From Pseudomonas fluorescens (GTDB lineage Bacteria > Pseudomonadota > Gammaproteobacteria > Pseudomonadales > Pseudomonadaceae), in NCBI RefSeq assembly GCF_018614655.1, contig NZ_JAGGOG010000016.1, positions 124,001 through 188,000 on the forward strand: a DNA stretch of 64,000 nt. Reading direction: 5' to 3'. The translations under genes and the position numbers were made by a program. Below are positions 7,528-17,094 of this stretch, piece by piece. The notes beneath the pieces are model-generated. The model saw nothing but the letters and a program-made list of their open reading frames with translations, was not told the DNA's origin and made no database searches. The first letter of the stretch is position 1. Every line of letters begins with the position of its first letter.

Positions 7528-8904
7528 TCAGCATTCCACCCAGCTAACGGCCAGGCCGCCCCGTGAAGTTTCTTTGTATTTGTCGTGCATGTCGGCGCCG
7601 GTGTCGCGCATGGTGCGGATCACCCGGTCCAGGGAGATGAAGTGTTTGCCGTCACCGCGCAGGGCCATTTGCGTGGCATTGATCGCTTTGACGGCGGCGA
7701 TCGCATTACGCTCGATACACGGCACCTGAACCAGACCACCGACCGGGTCGCAGGTCAGGCCGAGGTTGTGTTCCAGGCCGATTTCAGCGGCGTTTTCCAG
7801 CTGTTCCGGGGTGGCGCCGAGGATGTCGGCCAGACCGGCAGCGGCCATGGCACAGGCAGAGCCGACTTCGCCCTGACAGCCGACTTCGGCGCCGGAGATC
7901 GAGGCGTTTTTCTTGCAGAGAATGCCGACAGCCGCCGCCGCGAGGAAGAAATTGACGACATCGTCGTCAGACGCTTCGGCGTTGAACTTCATGTAGTAAT
8001 GCAGCACCGCCGGAATGATCCCCGCTGCGCCGTTGGTCGGCGCGGTGACCATGCGCCCGCCGGCCGCGTTCTCTTCGTTGACGGCCAGGGCGAACAGGTT
8101 GACCCATTCCATGGCTGACAAGGTTGAAGTGATGACGTTGGGTTTGCCGATTTCCAGCAGGCTGCGGTGCAATTTCGCCGCGCGTCGTGGCACATCCAGG
8201 CCGCCCGGCAAGATGCCTTCATCTCGCAGGCCCTGTTCGACGCATTCGCGCATCACTGACCAGATATGCAACAGGCCGTTGCGAATCTCGGCATCGCTGC
8301 GCCAGGCCCGTTCATTCGCCATCATCAGTTCCGAGACCCGCAGGCCGTGCTTTTTGCACAGGCTCAGCAATTCGGCGGCGCTGGAAAAGTCGTAGGGCAA
8401 TTGCACATCGCTGGCGGGCGCAATGCCTGATTCGGCTTCGGCGGCTTCGATGATGAAACCACCACCCACCGAGTAATAGGTCTGCTCGATCAGCAGGCCA
8501 TTTTCCCCGTAGGCATGCAGGGACATGGCGTTGGGGTGGTAGGGCAGGCTTTCGTCCAGCAGCAGGAGATCGTGTTGCCAGTTGAAGGCAATCGACGCTT
8601 TGCCCGCCAGCAGCAGTTGGCCCGACTCACGCAGTTGCTGAATACGCGGACCGATGCTGGTGGGGTCAACACTATCAGGCCATTCGCCCATCAATCCCAT
8701 GACGCAGGCACGGTCGGTGGCGTGACCGACGCCGGTGGCGGAAAGGGAGCCGTACAAGCGGACCTCCACGCGGCGGGTGTCACTCAGCAACTGCTGGTCA
8801 GCCAAGGCTTGGGCGAAGGTCGCCGCCGCACGCATCGGACCGACGGTATGGGAGCTGGACGGGCCAATGCCCACCTTGAATAGATCGAAAACACTGATAG
8901 CCAT
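7528..8904 (-). CDS. sdaA: L-serine ammonia-lyase, iron-sulfur type
   Basis: A 458-residue single-chain serine deaminase converting L-serine to pyruvate and ammonia. The N-terminal beta domain has GIGPSSSHTVGP (residues 12-23). The C-terminal alpha domain has APTNGAAGIIPAVLHYY, GAEVGCQGEVGSACAMAAAG and CDPVGGLVQVPCIERN, carrying the conserved cysteines that bind the 4Fe-4S cluster. It is the first gene of a probable operon with the serine transporter and is divergent from a LysR regulator. Confidence 0.95.
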   Translation of the reverse strand: MAISVFDLFKVGIGPSSSHTVGPMRAAATFAQALADQQLLSDTRRVEVRLYGSLSATGVGHATDRACVMGLMGEWPDSVDPTSIGPRIQQLRESGQLLLAGKASIAFNWQHDLLLLDESLPYHPNAMSLHAYGENGLLIEQTYYSVGGGFIIEAAEAESGIAPASDVQLPYDFSSAAELLSLCKKHGLRVSELMMANERAWRSDAEIRNGLLHIWSVMRECVEQGLRDEGILPGGLDVPRRAAKLHRSLLEIGKPNVITSTLSAMEWVNLFALAVNEENAAGGRMVTAPTNGAAGIIPAVLHYYMKFNAEASDDDVVNFFLAAAAVGILCKKNASISGAEVGCQGEVGSACAMAAAGLADILGATPEQLENAAEIGLEHNLGLTCDPVGGLVQVPCIERNAIAAVKAINATQMALRGDGKHFISLDRVIRTMRDTGADMHDKYKETSRGGLAVSWVEC

Positions 8905-9041
8905 GCTAAAGCCTTACAAGCAATGGAGTAGGAATCGCTGCCATGTTTTGTAGGACAAGCGGAATCGGCGCGATACTGAGCCTCTGGATCGGCACTGACC
9001 AACGAATTATCCTAAGACACCCTTTAGCAGGACTAAACCCT

Positions 9042-9989
9042 ATGAGCCGCCCGTTTCATGGTCAGACTTACGTTTGGCTGCACGTGTTTTTGTGCGCCGC
9101 ACGGCATTTGTCGTTCACCCGTTGCGCCGAAGAACTGCACATCACGCCGGGGGCGGTCAGCCAGCAGATTCGCCAGTTGGAGGAGCGTTTGGGGTTTCGC
9201 CTGTTTCATCGGCGCGCGCGCGGGGTGGAGTTGAGCGCCGAAGGCCAGCGGTTGGCGATTACCGTGGGTGAGGCGTACGGCAGTATCGACGCCGAGTTGC
9301 AGCGCCTGGATGCCGGAATGATCAGCGGCACCCTGCGCCTGCGTTCGATTCCCTCGTTCTTGGGCAAGTGGCTGACTCCGCGTTTGCCGCGCCTGCAACA
9401 GCGCTTTCCGGACATTCAACTGCGCCTAGTGGCCGAAGACAGCAGCGTGGCCCTGCACGAGGGCGACTTTGACCTGGCCATCGACCTCAATGATGGCAGC
9501 TATCCCGGTTTGTTATCCACAGCCTTGCTGGATGAGCAGATCTTCCCGGTGTGCGCGCCGAGCCTGCTGCGAGGCCGGCCGCCGCTCCACGGCCCGGCAG
9601 ACCTGGTGCATTTTCCACTGCTCCACGACATCACCGCCTGGCGTGGGAGTTATGAGTATGCAGAGTGGGAGTTCTACCTGAATGCTATCGGCTATGACGC
9701 GGCGGACGTGCGGCGTGGGCATACCTTCAACCGCAATCACCTGACCATCGAAGCAGCCATCGCCGGCATGGGCGTGGCGATTGCCCGGCGCACCTTGCTC
9801 AATGACGAACTGGAGCGCGGTACCTTGATTGTGCCTTTCGGCCTGGCCGTGCCCAACCACAAGCGTTATGTGTTGCTGTACGCACCGGGCGCGCTGAGCC
9901 ATCCGGGCGTGCGGGCGGTGCATGACTGGCTGGTAGAGGAAGCAGAGATTTTTCGCGGATTGCACCCGTTGGGAGAGGGGCAACTGTAA
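9042..9989 (+). CDS. LysR family regulator next to the serine genes
   Basis: A 315-residue regulator. The winged HTH lies at about residues 20-65 (LSFTRCAEELHITPGAVSQQ) and is of the GcvA-like subgroup; the substrate-binding domain follows. Its divergent position, with a 137-base shared gap, suggests control of sdaA and the transporter in response to serine or a related amino acid. That is inference. I chose the ATG at 9042 (AGGA ten bases upstream); the upstream extension lacks the look of coding sequence. Confidence 0.88.
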   Translation: MSRPFHGQTYVWLHVFLCAARHLSFTRCAEELHITPGAVSQQIRQLEERLGFRLFHRRARGVELSAEGQRLAITVGEAYGSIDAELQRLDAGMISGTLRLRSIPSFLGKWLTPRLPRLQQRFPDIQLRLVAEDSSVALHEGDFDLAIDLNDGSYPGLLSTALLDEQIFPVCAPSLLRGRPPLHGPADLVHFPLLHDITAWRGSYEYAEWEFYLNAIGYDAADVRRGHTFNRNHLTIEAAIAGMGVAIARRTLLNDELERGTLIVPFGLAVPNHKRYVLLYAPGALSHPGVRAVHDWLVEEAEIFRGLHPLGEGQL

Positions 9990-10201
9990 GGAAGATGGGC
10001 GTAAGAAGATGTAACTAACTCCCCACCCTAACAGCGCTTTCAACGGTTGTCAGACTTAATTTGTAATGTGGGATTTATCTTTGCAGAGGGGTTGAATTGT
10101 TCCTCGGTCTGCTCAATTGTGTAATCAAGAGGTCATGGTTTTCACCCATCCGGTGAAGCAGGAATGACTTCTCGCGAGCTAGCTGAAATAAGGGAAGAAC
10201 T

Positions 10202-10612
10202 ATGCAAATCCAAGTCAATAGCGATAACCATATTGAAAGCAGCATCCGACTGGAGGAGTGGGTACGTACTACCATTGAGAGCACGCTCGAACATTATGAA
10301 GAAGACCTGACCCGCGTTGAGGTCTACCTGCGGGATGAGAATGGCGACAAGCCCGGTCCCCACGATTTAAGTTGCCGATTGGAAGCACGGCCAAAGGGCC
10401 ATCAACCGGTTTCGGTCTGCCATAAAGCCGATACGCTGGAACAAGCGATCGATGGTGCGGCTACCAAGCTGGAGCATGCGCTGGAGCACTTGTACGGCAA
10501 ACTGCGTGGCAAACCGCGCGCCGCAGGCCAGGGCTTGCCGAATACCAAGGCCGACGAGGCCGAGCTTGAAGAGGAATTCCTGGAAAACGAACAGGCTGCG
10601 CTTAACGGCTGA
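10202..10612 (+). CDS. HPF/RaiA-type ribosome-associated protein
   Basis: A 136-residue protein with the S30EA fold in residues 1-105 (MQIQVNSDNHIESS, RVEVYLRDENGDK, CHKADTLEQAIDGAATKLE). Such proteins bind the decoding region of the ribosome in stationary phase and stress. It is longer than the housekeeping HPF and has an acidic tail from residue 110 (ADEAELEEEFLENEQ). It stands alone, starts after AAGGGAAGAACT, and is followed by a strong terminator. The 200 bases upstream contain a short TTCACC..GGTGAA hairpin but no recognised control site. Confidence 0.85.
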   Translation: MQIQVNSDNHIESSIRLEEWVRTTIESTLEHYEEDLTRVEVYLRDENGDKPGPHDLSCRLEARPKGHQPVSVCHKADTLEQAIDGAATKLEHALEHLYGKLRGKPRAAGQGLPNTKADEAELEEEFLENEQAALNG

Positions 10613-10639
10613 TAGCTGATGGTTTTTTCAACCCCACTG

Positions 10640-10671
10640 AAAACGGGCCTGCAGATGCAGGCCCGTTTTGT
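10640..10671 (+). terminator. Bidirectional Rho-independent terminator after the HPF gene
   Basis: A perfect 14-base inverted repeat (AAAACGGGCCTGCA at 10640 and its complement ending 10669) with a very short loop and T residues on both flanks, 28 bases after the stop codon. Confidence 0.9.
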
Positions 10672-10713
10672 ATTTCAGGGTAGCGTCGGCTCTTGGACTC
10701 AGCGCAGATCAAG

Positions 10714-10804
10714 TGTGGGAGCGGGCTTGCTCGCGAAGGCGGTGGATCAGTCAAAGTATCTGGTGACGGATACACCGCCTTCGCGAGCAAGCCCGCTCCC
10801 ACAT
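10714..10804. repeat. REPIN, family B
   Basis: TGTGGGAGCGGGCTTGCTCG at 10714 continues to CGAAGGCGG and is repeated in inversion at the right end with a 33-base variable spacer. Same unit at 25507 and 30568. Confidence 0.92.
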
Positions 10805-10840
10805 TAGATCTCCATTTCCCCAGGTACTGGCGTCGAGCTT

Positions 10841-13186
10841 TTAGAACGCCACCGACGTCTGCACATACACCGTCCGCGGTTCCCCCACGTATTTGCCCTT
10901 GTTGTTATCGTCAAACGAGCGCGTGTAGTACTGCTTGTTGAAGATGTTCTTCACCCCAACCGCCACAGTCAAATCCGATAACTGTGAGCCAAAGTCATAC
11001 GCCGCACGGCTGCTGAATAACATGTAGCCAGGGATCCGGCCGGTGCTGCCGTCGGCGCTTTGCGCTTGGGTATTGGCGTTGTCGGCGAACTGGCTGCTCT
11101 GGTAGCTGCTGTCCACATTTAGTTTCCACGCGCCTTCGGTGTAGCCGACGCCTAGGGTGCCTTTGTGCTTGGACGAGAAGGGCACGCGGTTGCCTTTGTT
11201 CGGGCCGTCTTCGCGGATGGTCGCGTCGACGTAGGCATAGCTGGCGTACACATCAAAACCGGCCAGGGCCGGGCTTATCCCGTCGAGGGCATAGTTGATG
11301 CTGGACTCGATGCCCTGATGGCGGGTTTCACCGCGAGCGATCACCGTGTCGTTGGTCTGGTTGCTGTCGTACTGGTTGTCGAAGTTGATCAGGAACGCGC
11401 CAATTTCCGCCCGCAGGGTGCCGTTGTCATAGCGCGTGCCCAGTTCCCAGGTGCGGGCTTTTTCCGGTTTCACTTCGCCGCTGTTCACGCGGTTGGGCAT
11501 CTGGCTGTATTGCACGCTGCCGAAGGAGCCTTCGGTGTTGGCGTAGAGGTTCCAGTCGTCGCTCAGGTGGTAGAGCACGTTCAGCGCCGGCAAGGCCGTG
11601 TTGTAGTCACCCTTGTATTTGACGTTGGTCAGGTTGTTGGTCTGTTGCGACTCGATCATCTCGTAGCGCACGCCCGGGGTGATGGTCCACTTGCCGATAT
11701 CAATCCGGTCATCGATAAAGAACGCATGGGCTTCAGTGCTGCCGCGGGTGTCGCGATCGTTGCGGCTGTTGGTGGTGGGCAATTGCTGGTTGGCGGTCAT
11801 CGGCGTGCGGTAGCGCAATTCGTGGCCGGCTTCGTTGATGTAGCGATAGCCAACGCCGACTTCGTGGCTGGTTTCACCAAGGTCGAAGCCTTGGGCGAAA
11901 CGGGTTTCCAGGCCGCGCACCCAATATTCGCGGGGTGACAGCGAGAGGAAATTGCCTTGGTCCAGGTAACCGCTGCGCAGGGTCTTGGTGAAGAAGCTGT
12001 TGACGGTGAATTCCCGGCGATCTTCCTGATAGCGATAGCCGACGTTGAACATCGTGCGCCGGCCCCAGAATTTGTCGTTGGGACGGGTGGACTGATACGG
12101 ATCAGCCTTGTAGTCCGCCGCGCTCAAACCGCCGGGCATATCGGCCTGGCCTTCGTAGTACTGGGCCATGGCGTTGAAGCTGTTGGCGTCGTCCAGTTGG
12201 TATTTACCCTTGAGGATCAGGTCGTCGATTTGCGTGTCGCTGTGTTCACGCCAGTCGCCGCCGCGGGTGCCGGAGTACAGGATCGCGCCGCCCAGACCAT
12301 TGTCGGCCGTGCCGCCCGCCAGCAGATTGCCGGTGGTCTTGAAGCCATCGTGGCTGGAGGACGGGCTGGTCTCGGTCTGCAAGCCGCCTTTGACCGTGGG
12401 TGCATCGGGAATCGCGCGGGTCACGAAGTTGACGATGCCGCCAACGTTCTGCGGGCCGTAACGCACTGCGCCGCCGCCGCGCACCACATCCACCGCGTCC
12501 ATGTTGCCCATGCTGATCGGGGCGAAGGACAACTGCGGCTGGCCATACGGCGCGAAGGGCACTGGAATGCCGTCCATCAATACGGTAGAGCGCGACGCCA
12601 GCCGTGGATTGAGCCCGCGAATACCGAAGTTCAGTGCCATGTCGTGGCTGCCGGTGCCGTTGTTTTCCGGGGCATTGACGCCGGGGATGCGGTTGAGCAC
12701 GTCGCGGGCCTGGGTCGCGCCCTGGCGTTCGAACGCTTCGCGGCGGATCACGTCACGGGCGCCGGGGTGTTCGAAGACGTTGGTCTGGGCGGCGTCGCCC
12801 AACCAGTCGCCGACCACGCTTGAAGTACCCAGCTCAAGGGTGGCCGGCGCGTTGATTGATTGCAGGCTGTAGGCGTTATCGCCTTCGGCACGGGCTTGTA
12901 GGCCGGTACCCTCCAACAGTTTTTGCAAACCCTCTTCGGCGGTATAGCTGCCCGACAAACCATGACTCTGCACGCCAGCGGTCACTTGGGACCCAAAGGA
13001 AATCAACACGCCGGCTTCACGACCAAACTGGTTCAGCGCCGCTTCCAGGGAGGCGGGCGCGATACGGTAAGGCTTGGCCTCGGCGGCGGCGACGTGGGGC
13101 AGTACCGTGAAACTGAGGCTGGCACCCAGCAGCAGGTGGCGCAGGGTGCGAGCGAGAGGCGTCAGGCGAGTCGGTTGCTGGGGCAT
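10841..13186 (-). CDS. fecA: FecA-type ferric citrate TonB-dependent receptor with signalling domain
   Basis: A 781-residue outer-membrane receptor. After a signal peptide ending near VAAAEA comes an STN signalling domain (about residues 38-110: YRIAPASLEAALNQFGREAG), a TonB-box/linker region, the plug (VLNRIPGVNAPENNGTGS, then RSTVLMDGIPVPFAPYGQ) and a 22-strand barrel ending in aromatic VQTSVAF. The plug sequence is characteristic of FecA. With fecI and fecR immediately upstream on the same strand this is the classic trans-envelope signalling unit. The ATG at 13186 gives a proper signal peptide; a GTG 17 codons earlier does not. Confidence 0.93.
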   Translation of the reverse strand: MPQQPTRLTPLARTLRHLLLGASLSFTVLPHVAAAEAKPYRIAPASLEAALNQFGREAGVLISFGSQVTAGVQSHGLSGSYTAEEGLQKLLEGTGLQARAEGDNAYSLQSINAPATLELGTSSVVGDWLGDAAQTNVFEHPGARDVIRREAFERQGATQARDVLNRIPGVNAPENNGTGSHDMALNFGIRGLNPRLASRSTVLMDGIPVPFAPYGQPQLSFAPISMGNMDAVDVVRGGGAVRYGPQNVGGIVNFVTRAIPDAPTVKGGLQTETSPSSSHDGFKTTGNLLAGGTADNGLGGAILYSGTRGGDWREHSDTQIDDLILKGKYQLDDANSFNAMAQYYEGQADMPGGLSAADYKADPYQSTRPNDKFWGRRTMFNVGYRYQEDRREFTVNSFFTKTLRSGYLDQGNFLSLSPREYWVRGLETRFAQGFDLGETSHEVGVGYRYINEAGHELRYRTPMTANQQLPTTNSRNDRDTRGSTEAHAFFIDDRIDIGKWTITPGVRYEMIESQQTNNLTNVKYKGDYNTALPALNVLYHLSDDWNLYANTEGSFGSVQYSQMPNRVNSGEVKPEKARTWELGTRYDNGTLRAEIGAFLINFDNQYDSNQTNDTVIARGETRHQGIESSINYALDGISPALAGFDVYASYAYVDATIREDGPNKGNRVPFSSKHKGTLGVGYTEGAWKLNVDSSYQSSQFADNANTQAQSADGSTGRIPGYMLFSSRAAYDFGSQLSDLTVAVGVKNIFNKQYYTRSFDDNNKGKYVGEPRTVYVQTSVAF

Positions 13187-13276
13187 GGAAGGCGGTCCTG
13201 AGAAGGGGAAGTCTGGGTGGCTTTCCTTCTCTGTCACGCGAGGTGTGGAAAACGGCTCACAGGTGCAAAAAATAAT

Positions 13277-14230
13277 TCAGGCGCGGGCTTCGACCGTCAC
13301 CCAGTAGCGGGTAAAACGCCGCACTTTCACCGGCAGGCTGATTTCCAGCAGGTCGAGAATTCGCTCGCTGTCGTCCAGCGGGTAGCTGCCGGAGATCAGC
13401 AGGTTGGCCACTTGCGGGTCGCAATTGAGGTGGCCACGGCGATAGCGGCCCAGTTCGTCGAGGAAGTCCGCCAGGCGCATGTGGGCCGCCACCAACATGC
13501 CGTCCGCCCAGGCGCCGCTGCCGGCATCGACGGGTTGCGCGGTGTCCCAGCCTTTGCGGGTGAAGTTCACCTGGCGTTTTTTTTCCACGCTCAGCGGCAG
13601 GCCGGAGTAGGCCTTGGGCGTGACCTCGACGTGGCCGTCAAAGACTGCCAGTTGGGTGTGATCGCTGAACTGCCGCACATTCAGCCGTGCCGCCTGGGCG
13701 CTGAGCAGCCCTTGGCCGGTCAGGACGCGCAGCGGGGTGGTGCCTGCGTTGCTGGTGAGCAAAATTTCGCCTTCAAGCAAACGGATCAGGCGTTGTTGGC
13801 CGTCGAAATGTACATCCACCGCGCTGCCGGTGTTGAGCTGCAACTGACTGCCATCGGCCAGTTGCACCTTGCGGCGCTGGCCCACCGGGCTGCGGTAGTC
13901 GGCGCTCAACGGTGGCAGCAGGTGTTTTTCCCGCAGGCCCCAGGTCAAGGCCGAGCCGGCACCGAGGATCAGTAACAGTTTCAAGGCGTGGCGCCGGCTG
14001 CTGGACGTCGGTGCATTTAAGGCCGCGTGGGCCAAGGGCGACGGCATGCCACGCAGCCGCTGGTTGACCCGTTGAATATGGTCCCAGGCGCGTTGATGTT
14101 CGCTGTGGGCATCCAGCCATTGCTGCCAGGCGGCCTGCTTGCGCGAGTTGAGCGGTGCCTGCTGCATTTCCATCAGCCAGTGCACCGCCTGTTCGGCGAC
14201 TTGGGTGGAGAAGTTCGTGGCTGGGTTCAT
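13277..14230 (-). CDS. fecR: FecR-type anti-sigma/sigma regulator
   Basis: A 317-residue inner-membrane protein that relays the FecA signal to FecI. The cytoplasmic N-terminus has the DUF4880 region (about residues 8-55: QAVHWLMEMQQAPLN). A single membrane segment follows around 80-100, then the FecR periplasmic domain (HVEVTPKAYSGLPLSV) and an STN-like C-terminal portion. Its ATG overlaps the fecI stop (ATGA), indicating translational coupling. Confidence 0.93.
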   Translation of the reverse strand: MNPATNFSTQVAEQAVHWLMEMQQAPLNSRKQAAWQQWLDAHSEHQRAWDHIQRVNQRLRGMPSPLAHAALNAPTSSSRRHALKLLLILGAGSALTWGLREKHLLPPLSADYRSPVGQRRKVQLADGSQLQLNTGSAVDVHFDGQQRLIRLLEGEILLTSNAGTTPLRVLTGQGLLSAQAARLNVRQFSDHTQLAVFDGHVEVTPKAYSGLPLSVEKKRQVNFTRKGWDTAQPVDAGSGAWADGMLVAAHMRLADFLDELGRYRRGHLNCDPQVANLLISGSYPLDDSERILDLLEISLPVKVRRFTRYWVTVEARA

Positions 14231-14715
14231 AGGGCGAAGTAACAGCGCAGGGCTGCCTTGTTGAGATGGCGTTTGACGGTGGCGATGGAGATTCCCAGCG
14301 CTCTGCCGATTTGCGCATAGGTCAAACCGTCGAGCTGGGCCAGCAGGAAGGCGCGCTTGACCACCGTGGGCAAGCCGTCCAGCAATTGATCGAGCTCGAT
14401 CAGAGTTTGCAGGATGATCGCCCGGTCTTCTTCCGAGGGCGCCACGCATTCAGGCATTTGCGCCAGGGCGTCGAGGTAGGCGCGCTCCAGGTCTCGGCGG
14501 CGGAAATGGTTGAACAACACGCGCTTGGCGATGGTGGTAAGGAAGGCGCGGGGCTCGATCAGTGTCGGCGTTTGCGGTGCCGTCAGCACTTTGATGAATG
14601 TGTCCTGGGCCAGGTCGGCGGCACTGTCCGGGCAGCCGAGCTTGCGTCGCAACCAGCCGGTAAGCCAGTTGTGATGGTCGTGGTAGAGGACTTCGACAGT
14701 AGTGGGCGGCCGCAA
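14227..14715 (-). CDS. fecI: FecI-type ECF sigma factor
   Basis: A 162-residue ECF sigma factor. Region 2 is at about residues 8-70 (LYHDHHNWLTGWLRRKLG, DLAQDTFIKVL) and region 4 at 105-160 (LDGLTYAQIGRALGISIATV, a helix-turn-helix). It is expected to direct transcription of fecA when the receptor is loaded. No ATG or GTG is available near the expected N-terminus. I prefer the TTG at 14715, which has GGAG eight bases upstream and gives the usual length, over a TTG at 14796 with no ribosome-binding site. Confidence 0.85.
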   Translation of the reverse strand: MRPPTTVEVLYHDHHNWLTGWLRRKLGCPDSAADLAQDTFIKVLTAPQTPTLIEPRAFLTTIAKRVLFNHFRRRDLERAYLDALAQMPECVAPSEEDRAIILQTLIELDQLLDGLPTVVKRAFLLAQLDGLTYAQIGRALGISIATVKRHLNKAALRCYFAL

Positions 14716-14843
14716 CGTGCATACTCCGGCAGCATCTGCATGCTTTAGAGAACAAGAATTGTTCGCATTGTAGTGGCGACAGATGGCGTTCGGCAATCAG
14801 TGGCAGACCGATGGAATGCGAATACATCTGTTCTCTTTTGCTT

Positions 14844-14863
14844 ATGAGAATATTTATCATTAA
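14844..14863. promoter_or_regulatory. Probable Fur box between fecI and the DUF3649 operon
   Basis: ATGAGAATATTTATCATTAA closely follows the Fur consensus (GATAATGATAATCATTATC; interlocking 7-1-7 repeats). It sits in the divergent promoter region, 130 bases from the chosen fecI start and 33 bases from the DUF3649 start, so one site could repress both directions under iron sufficiency. Confidence 0.7.
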
Positions 14864-14895
14864 TATTGCACCCTGATAAATCAGGCGTTGCCCGC

Positions 14896-15198
14896 ATGAA
14901 AAGTAGAGCCTCACTTCCCGTCTCCTACCGCCTCGCCGTGACATCGCGCGCGCTGGCGGCTGTCTTTGGCGGCTACCTGCTGGCTTCCCTGGCCAGTATC
15001 TGCATGGCCTTCTGGCTGCCCATTTCACGGGCCGATGCGGTGGTCAGCGCGATGATGAGTGCCTTTGTGTTCTACCTGCTGGCGGTGATCTGGTGTTTTG
15101 CCTGCCGGAGTGCCTGGCGAGCCTGGTTTGGCATCCTGGTACCCAGTGCGGTATTGGCGACGCTGGCGGGCGTCAGCCACTGGATGGTCCAGCCATGA
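14896..15198 (+). CDS. DUF3649 iron-uptake-associated membrane protein
   Basis: A 100-residue inner-membrane protein with three predicted transmembrane segments (about residues 22-45, 52-72 and 80-98). Proteins of this family occur with PepSY membrane proteins and siderophore receptors; a role in reductive iron release or siderophore handling is suspected, not shown. It opens a tightly packed operon and its stop overlaps the next start (ATGA). Confidence 0.82.
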   Translation: MKSRASLPVSYRLAVTSRALAAVFGGYLLASLASICMAFWLPISRADAVVSAMMSAFVFYLLAVIWCFACRSAWRAWFGILVPSAVLATLAGVSHWMVQP

Positions 15199-16766
15199 AA
15201 GAGGGTTTCCGTCAGGCCATGGCCTGGTTGCACACCTGGGTTGGGTTGATCTTCGGCTGGCTGCTGTTCGCGATTTTCCTGACGGGCACCTTGGCCTATT
15301 TCAAGGGCGAAATGACCCATTGGATGCAGCCCGAGGTGCAGGCCCATCCGCTGGACAACGCCCGCAGCCTGGCGATGGCCCAGACCTATTTGCAACAACA
15401 GGCACCTCATGCAGCCCGCTGGTTTATCACATTACCTGACAGTCGCCAGCCGGGTCTGTCGGTGATGTGGCAGGACAAGGTCGACCCCGGCAAACGCGGT
15501 AATTTCATCCGCAAACGCCTCGACTCGCTCGCCGGCAGCGAGGTCCAGGCCCGGGAAAGCATGGGTGGCGAGTTCTTCTACCGCTTCCACTTCCAACTGC
15601 AAATGCCTTACCCGTGGGGCCGCTGGCTGTCGACCATGGCGGCGATGGTGATGTTTATCGCGTTGATCACCGGGATCATCACCCACAAGAAAATCTTCAA
15701 GGACTTCTTTACCTTCCGTCCGCGCAAGGGCCAGCGCTCCTGGCTCGATGGGCATAACGCGGTGGGTGTGCTGGTGCTACCGTTTCATTTGATGATCACC
15801 TACAGCAGCCTGGTGATTTTCATGAGCATGGTGATGCCGGCAACTATCGTGGCCTCCTACGGCAATACCGACGCGTTTTTCGATGACCTGTTCCCGGCCA
15901 CCAATAATGCGCCGGCCTTGGGGCAGCCTGCGCCGTTGTTGGCGCTGGGCCCGATGTATGACGAGGCTCGCCGGCAATGGGGTGGTGGCCACGTCGAACG
16001 GTTGGTGGTGAACAACCCGGGGGATGTGAACGCGACGGTCAATGTCATTCGCGCAGGTTCTGACCGTGTGGTGCATGACTTTGGCAGTGTCGTGTCGTTT
16101 AACGGCGCCAGCGGTGAAGTGGTGCGGGTCAGTACCGAACAGTCCCTGCCCATGGCCATCAGTGGCAGCTTCTACGGTTTGCACATGGGGCATTTCGCCG
16201 GCCCGGTGTTGCGTTGGTTGTATTTCATTTGTGGCCTGGCGGGCACGGCGATGATTGGCACCGGGTTGGTGATCTGGTTGAGCAAGCGTCAGCTCAAACA
16301 TGCCAGGACCGGTGTCATGCCGTTTGAGTTGCGGCTGGTGGAAGTGCTGAACATTGCCAGCATGTCCGGGCTGATGATCGCTATCGGCGCGTTCTTCTGG
16401 GCCAATCGGCTGCTGCCGGTCGGGTTTGCCGAGCGCTCGAATTGGGAAGTGCAGAGCTTCTTTATTGCCTGGGGCCTGACCGTACTGCATGCCATGCTGC
16501 GGCGCGGTCGCCAGGGTTGGGTCGAGCAACTGAGCCTGGGCGCGTTGCTGTTTATCGGTGTGCCGTTGCTGAACGCCTTGACCACCTCCCAGCACCTTGG
16601 GGTGTCGCTGGTTCAGGGCGACTGGGCCATGGCTGGCTTCGACCTGACCTGCCTGGGCAGCGGCATATTCCTCGCCTGGGCTGCCTGGAAAATGCAGCAC
16701 CGCGCTGTTGCGCAGCCCAAAGCCGAGCGTGCCCGCGCTGTGTCTCTCAAGGGCGAGGTGAACTGA
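15195..16766 (+). CDS. PepSY-associated transmembrane protein (PiuB-like)
   Basis: A 523-residue inner-membrane protein with the PepSY_TM architecture: a first segment HTWVGLIFGWLLFAIFLTGT at residues 13-32, a periplasmic domain, and further segments near 145, 195, 370, 410, 445 and 480. Conserved histidines flank the segments (WLHTWVG, DGHNAVGVLVLPFHL, LHMGHFAGP), consistent with haem or metal binding. Members are thought to be ferric-siderophore reductases or iron-uptake factors. It overlaps both neighbours by a few bases, so it is translationally coupled with DUF3649 and DUF3325. Confidence 0.88.
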   Translation: MKEGFRQAMAWLHTWVGLIFGWLLFAIFLTGTLAYFKGEMTHWMQPEVQAHPLDNARSLAMAQTYLQQQAPHAARWFITLPDSRQPGLSVMWQDKVDPGKRGNFIRKRLDSLAGSEVQARESMGGEFFYRFHFQLQMPYPWGRWLSTMAAMVMFIALITGIITHKKIFKDFFTFRPRKGQRSWLDGHNAVGVLVLPFHLMITYSSLVIFMSMVMPATIVASYGNTDAFFDDLFPATNNAPALGQPAPLLALGPMYDEARRQWGGGHVERLVVNNPGDVNATVNVIRAGSDRVVHDFGSVVSFNGASGEVVRVSTEQSLPMAISGSFYGLHMGHFAGPVLRWLYFICGLAGTAMIGTGLVIWLSKRQLKHARTGVMPFELRLVEVLNIASMSGLMIAIGAFFWANRLLPVGFAERSNWEVQSFFIAWGLTVLHAMLRRGRQGWVEQLSLGALLFIGVPLLNALTTSQHLGVSLVQGDWAMAGFDLTCLGSGIFLAWAAWKMQHRAVAQPKAERARAVSLKGEVN

Positions 16767-17092
16767 TGCTGCTGGCGCTGCTGTTGTGTTACGTCGGGTT
16801 CACCGCGTTGTGCCTGTCCACGGATCGCCACCACGACGAGCTGCTGCACAGCAAACCATCGCCCGGTCGACGATTGGCCTTGCGCCTCGGCGGTGGGTGG
16901 CTGCTGATCGTGTCGATCTGGCCAGCGGTGCATACCGTCGGTTGGGGCCAGGGCCTGGTGGAGTGGTGCGCGGTGCTGATGTGCAGTGCTTTGCTGCTGG
17001 TGTTGCTGTTGCCGTACCGGCCAAGGTTGGCCTTGACTCTGGCGGGCGTCAGCCTGTTGGCCAGCCCGGTTGCGGCCGTCGCAATACTCTGA
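16766..17092 (+). CDS. DUF3325 membrane protein
   Basis: A 108-residue protein with three transmembrane segments (start to 17, 43-62 and 70-105) and the family motif LCLSTDRHHDELL between the first two. DUF3325 proteins regularly follow PepSY proteins in iron-uptake loci; their function is unknown. The ATG overlaps the previous stop (TGATG) and the ECF sigma gene starts three bases after the stop. Confidence 0.8.
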   Translation: MLLALLLCYVGFTALCLSTDRHHDELLHSKPSPGRRLALRLGGGWLLIVSIWPAVHTVGWGQGLVEWCAVLMCSALLLVLLLPYRPRLALTLAGVSLLASPVAAVAIL

Positions 17093-17094
17093 GC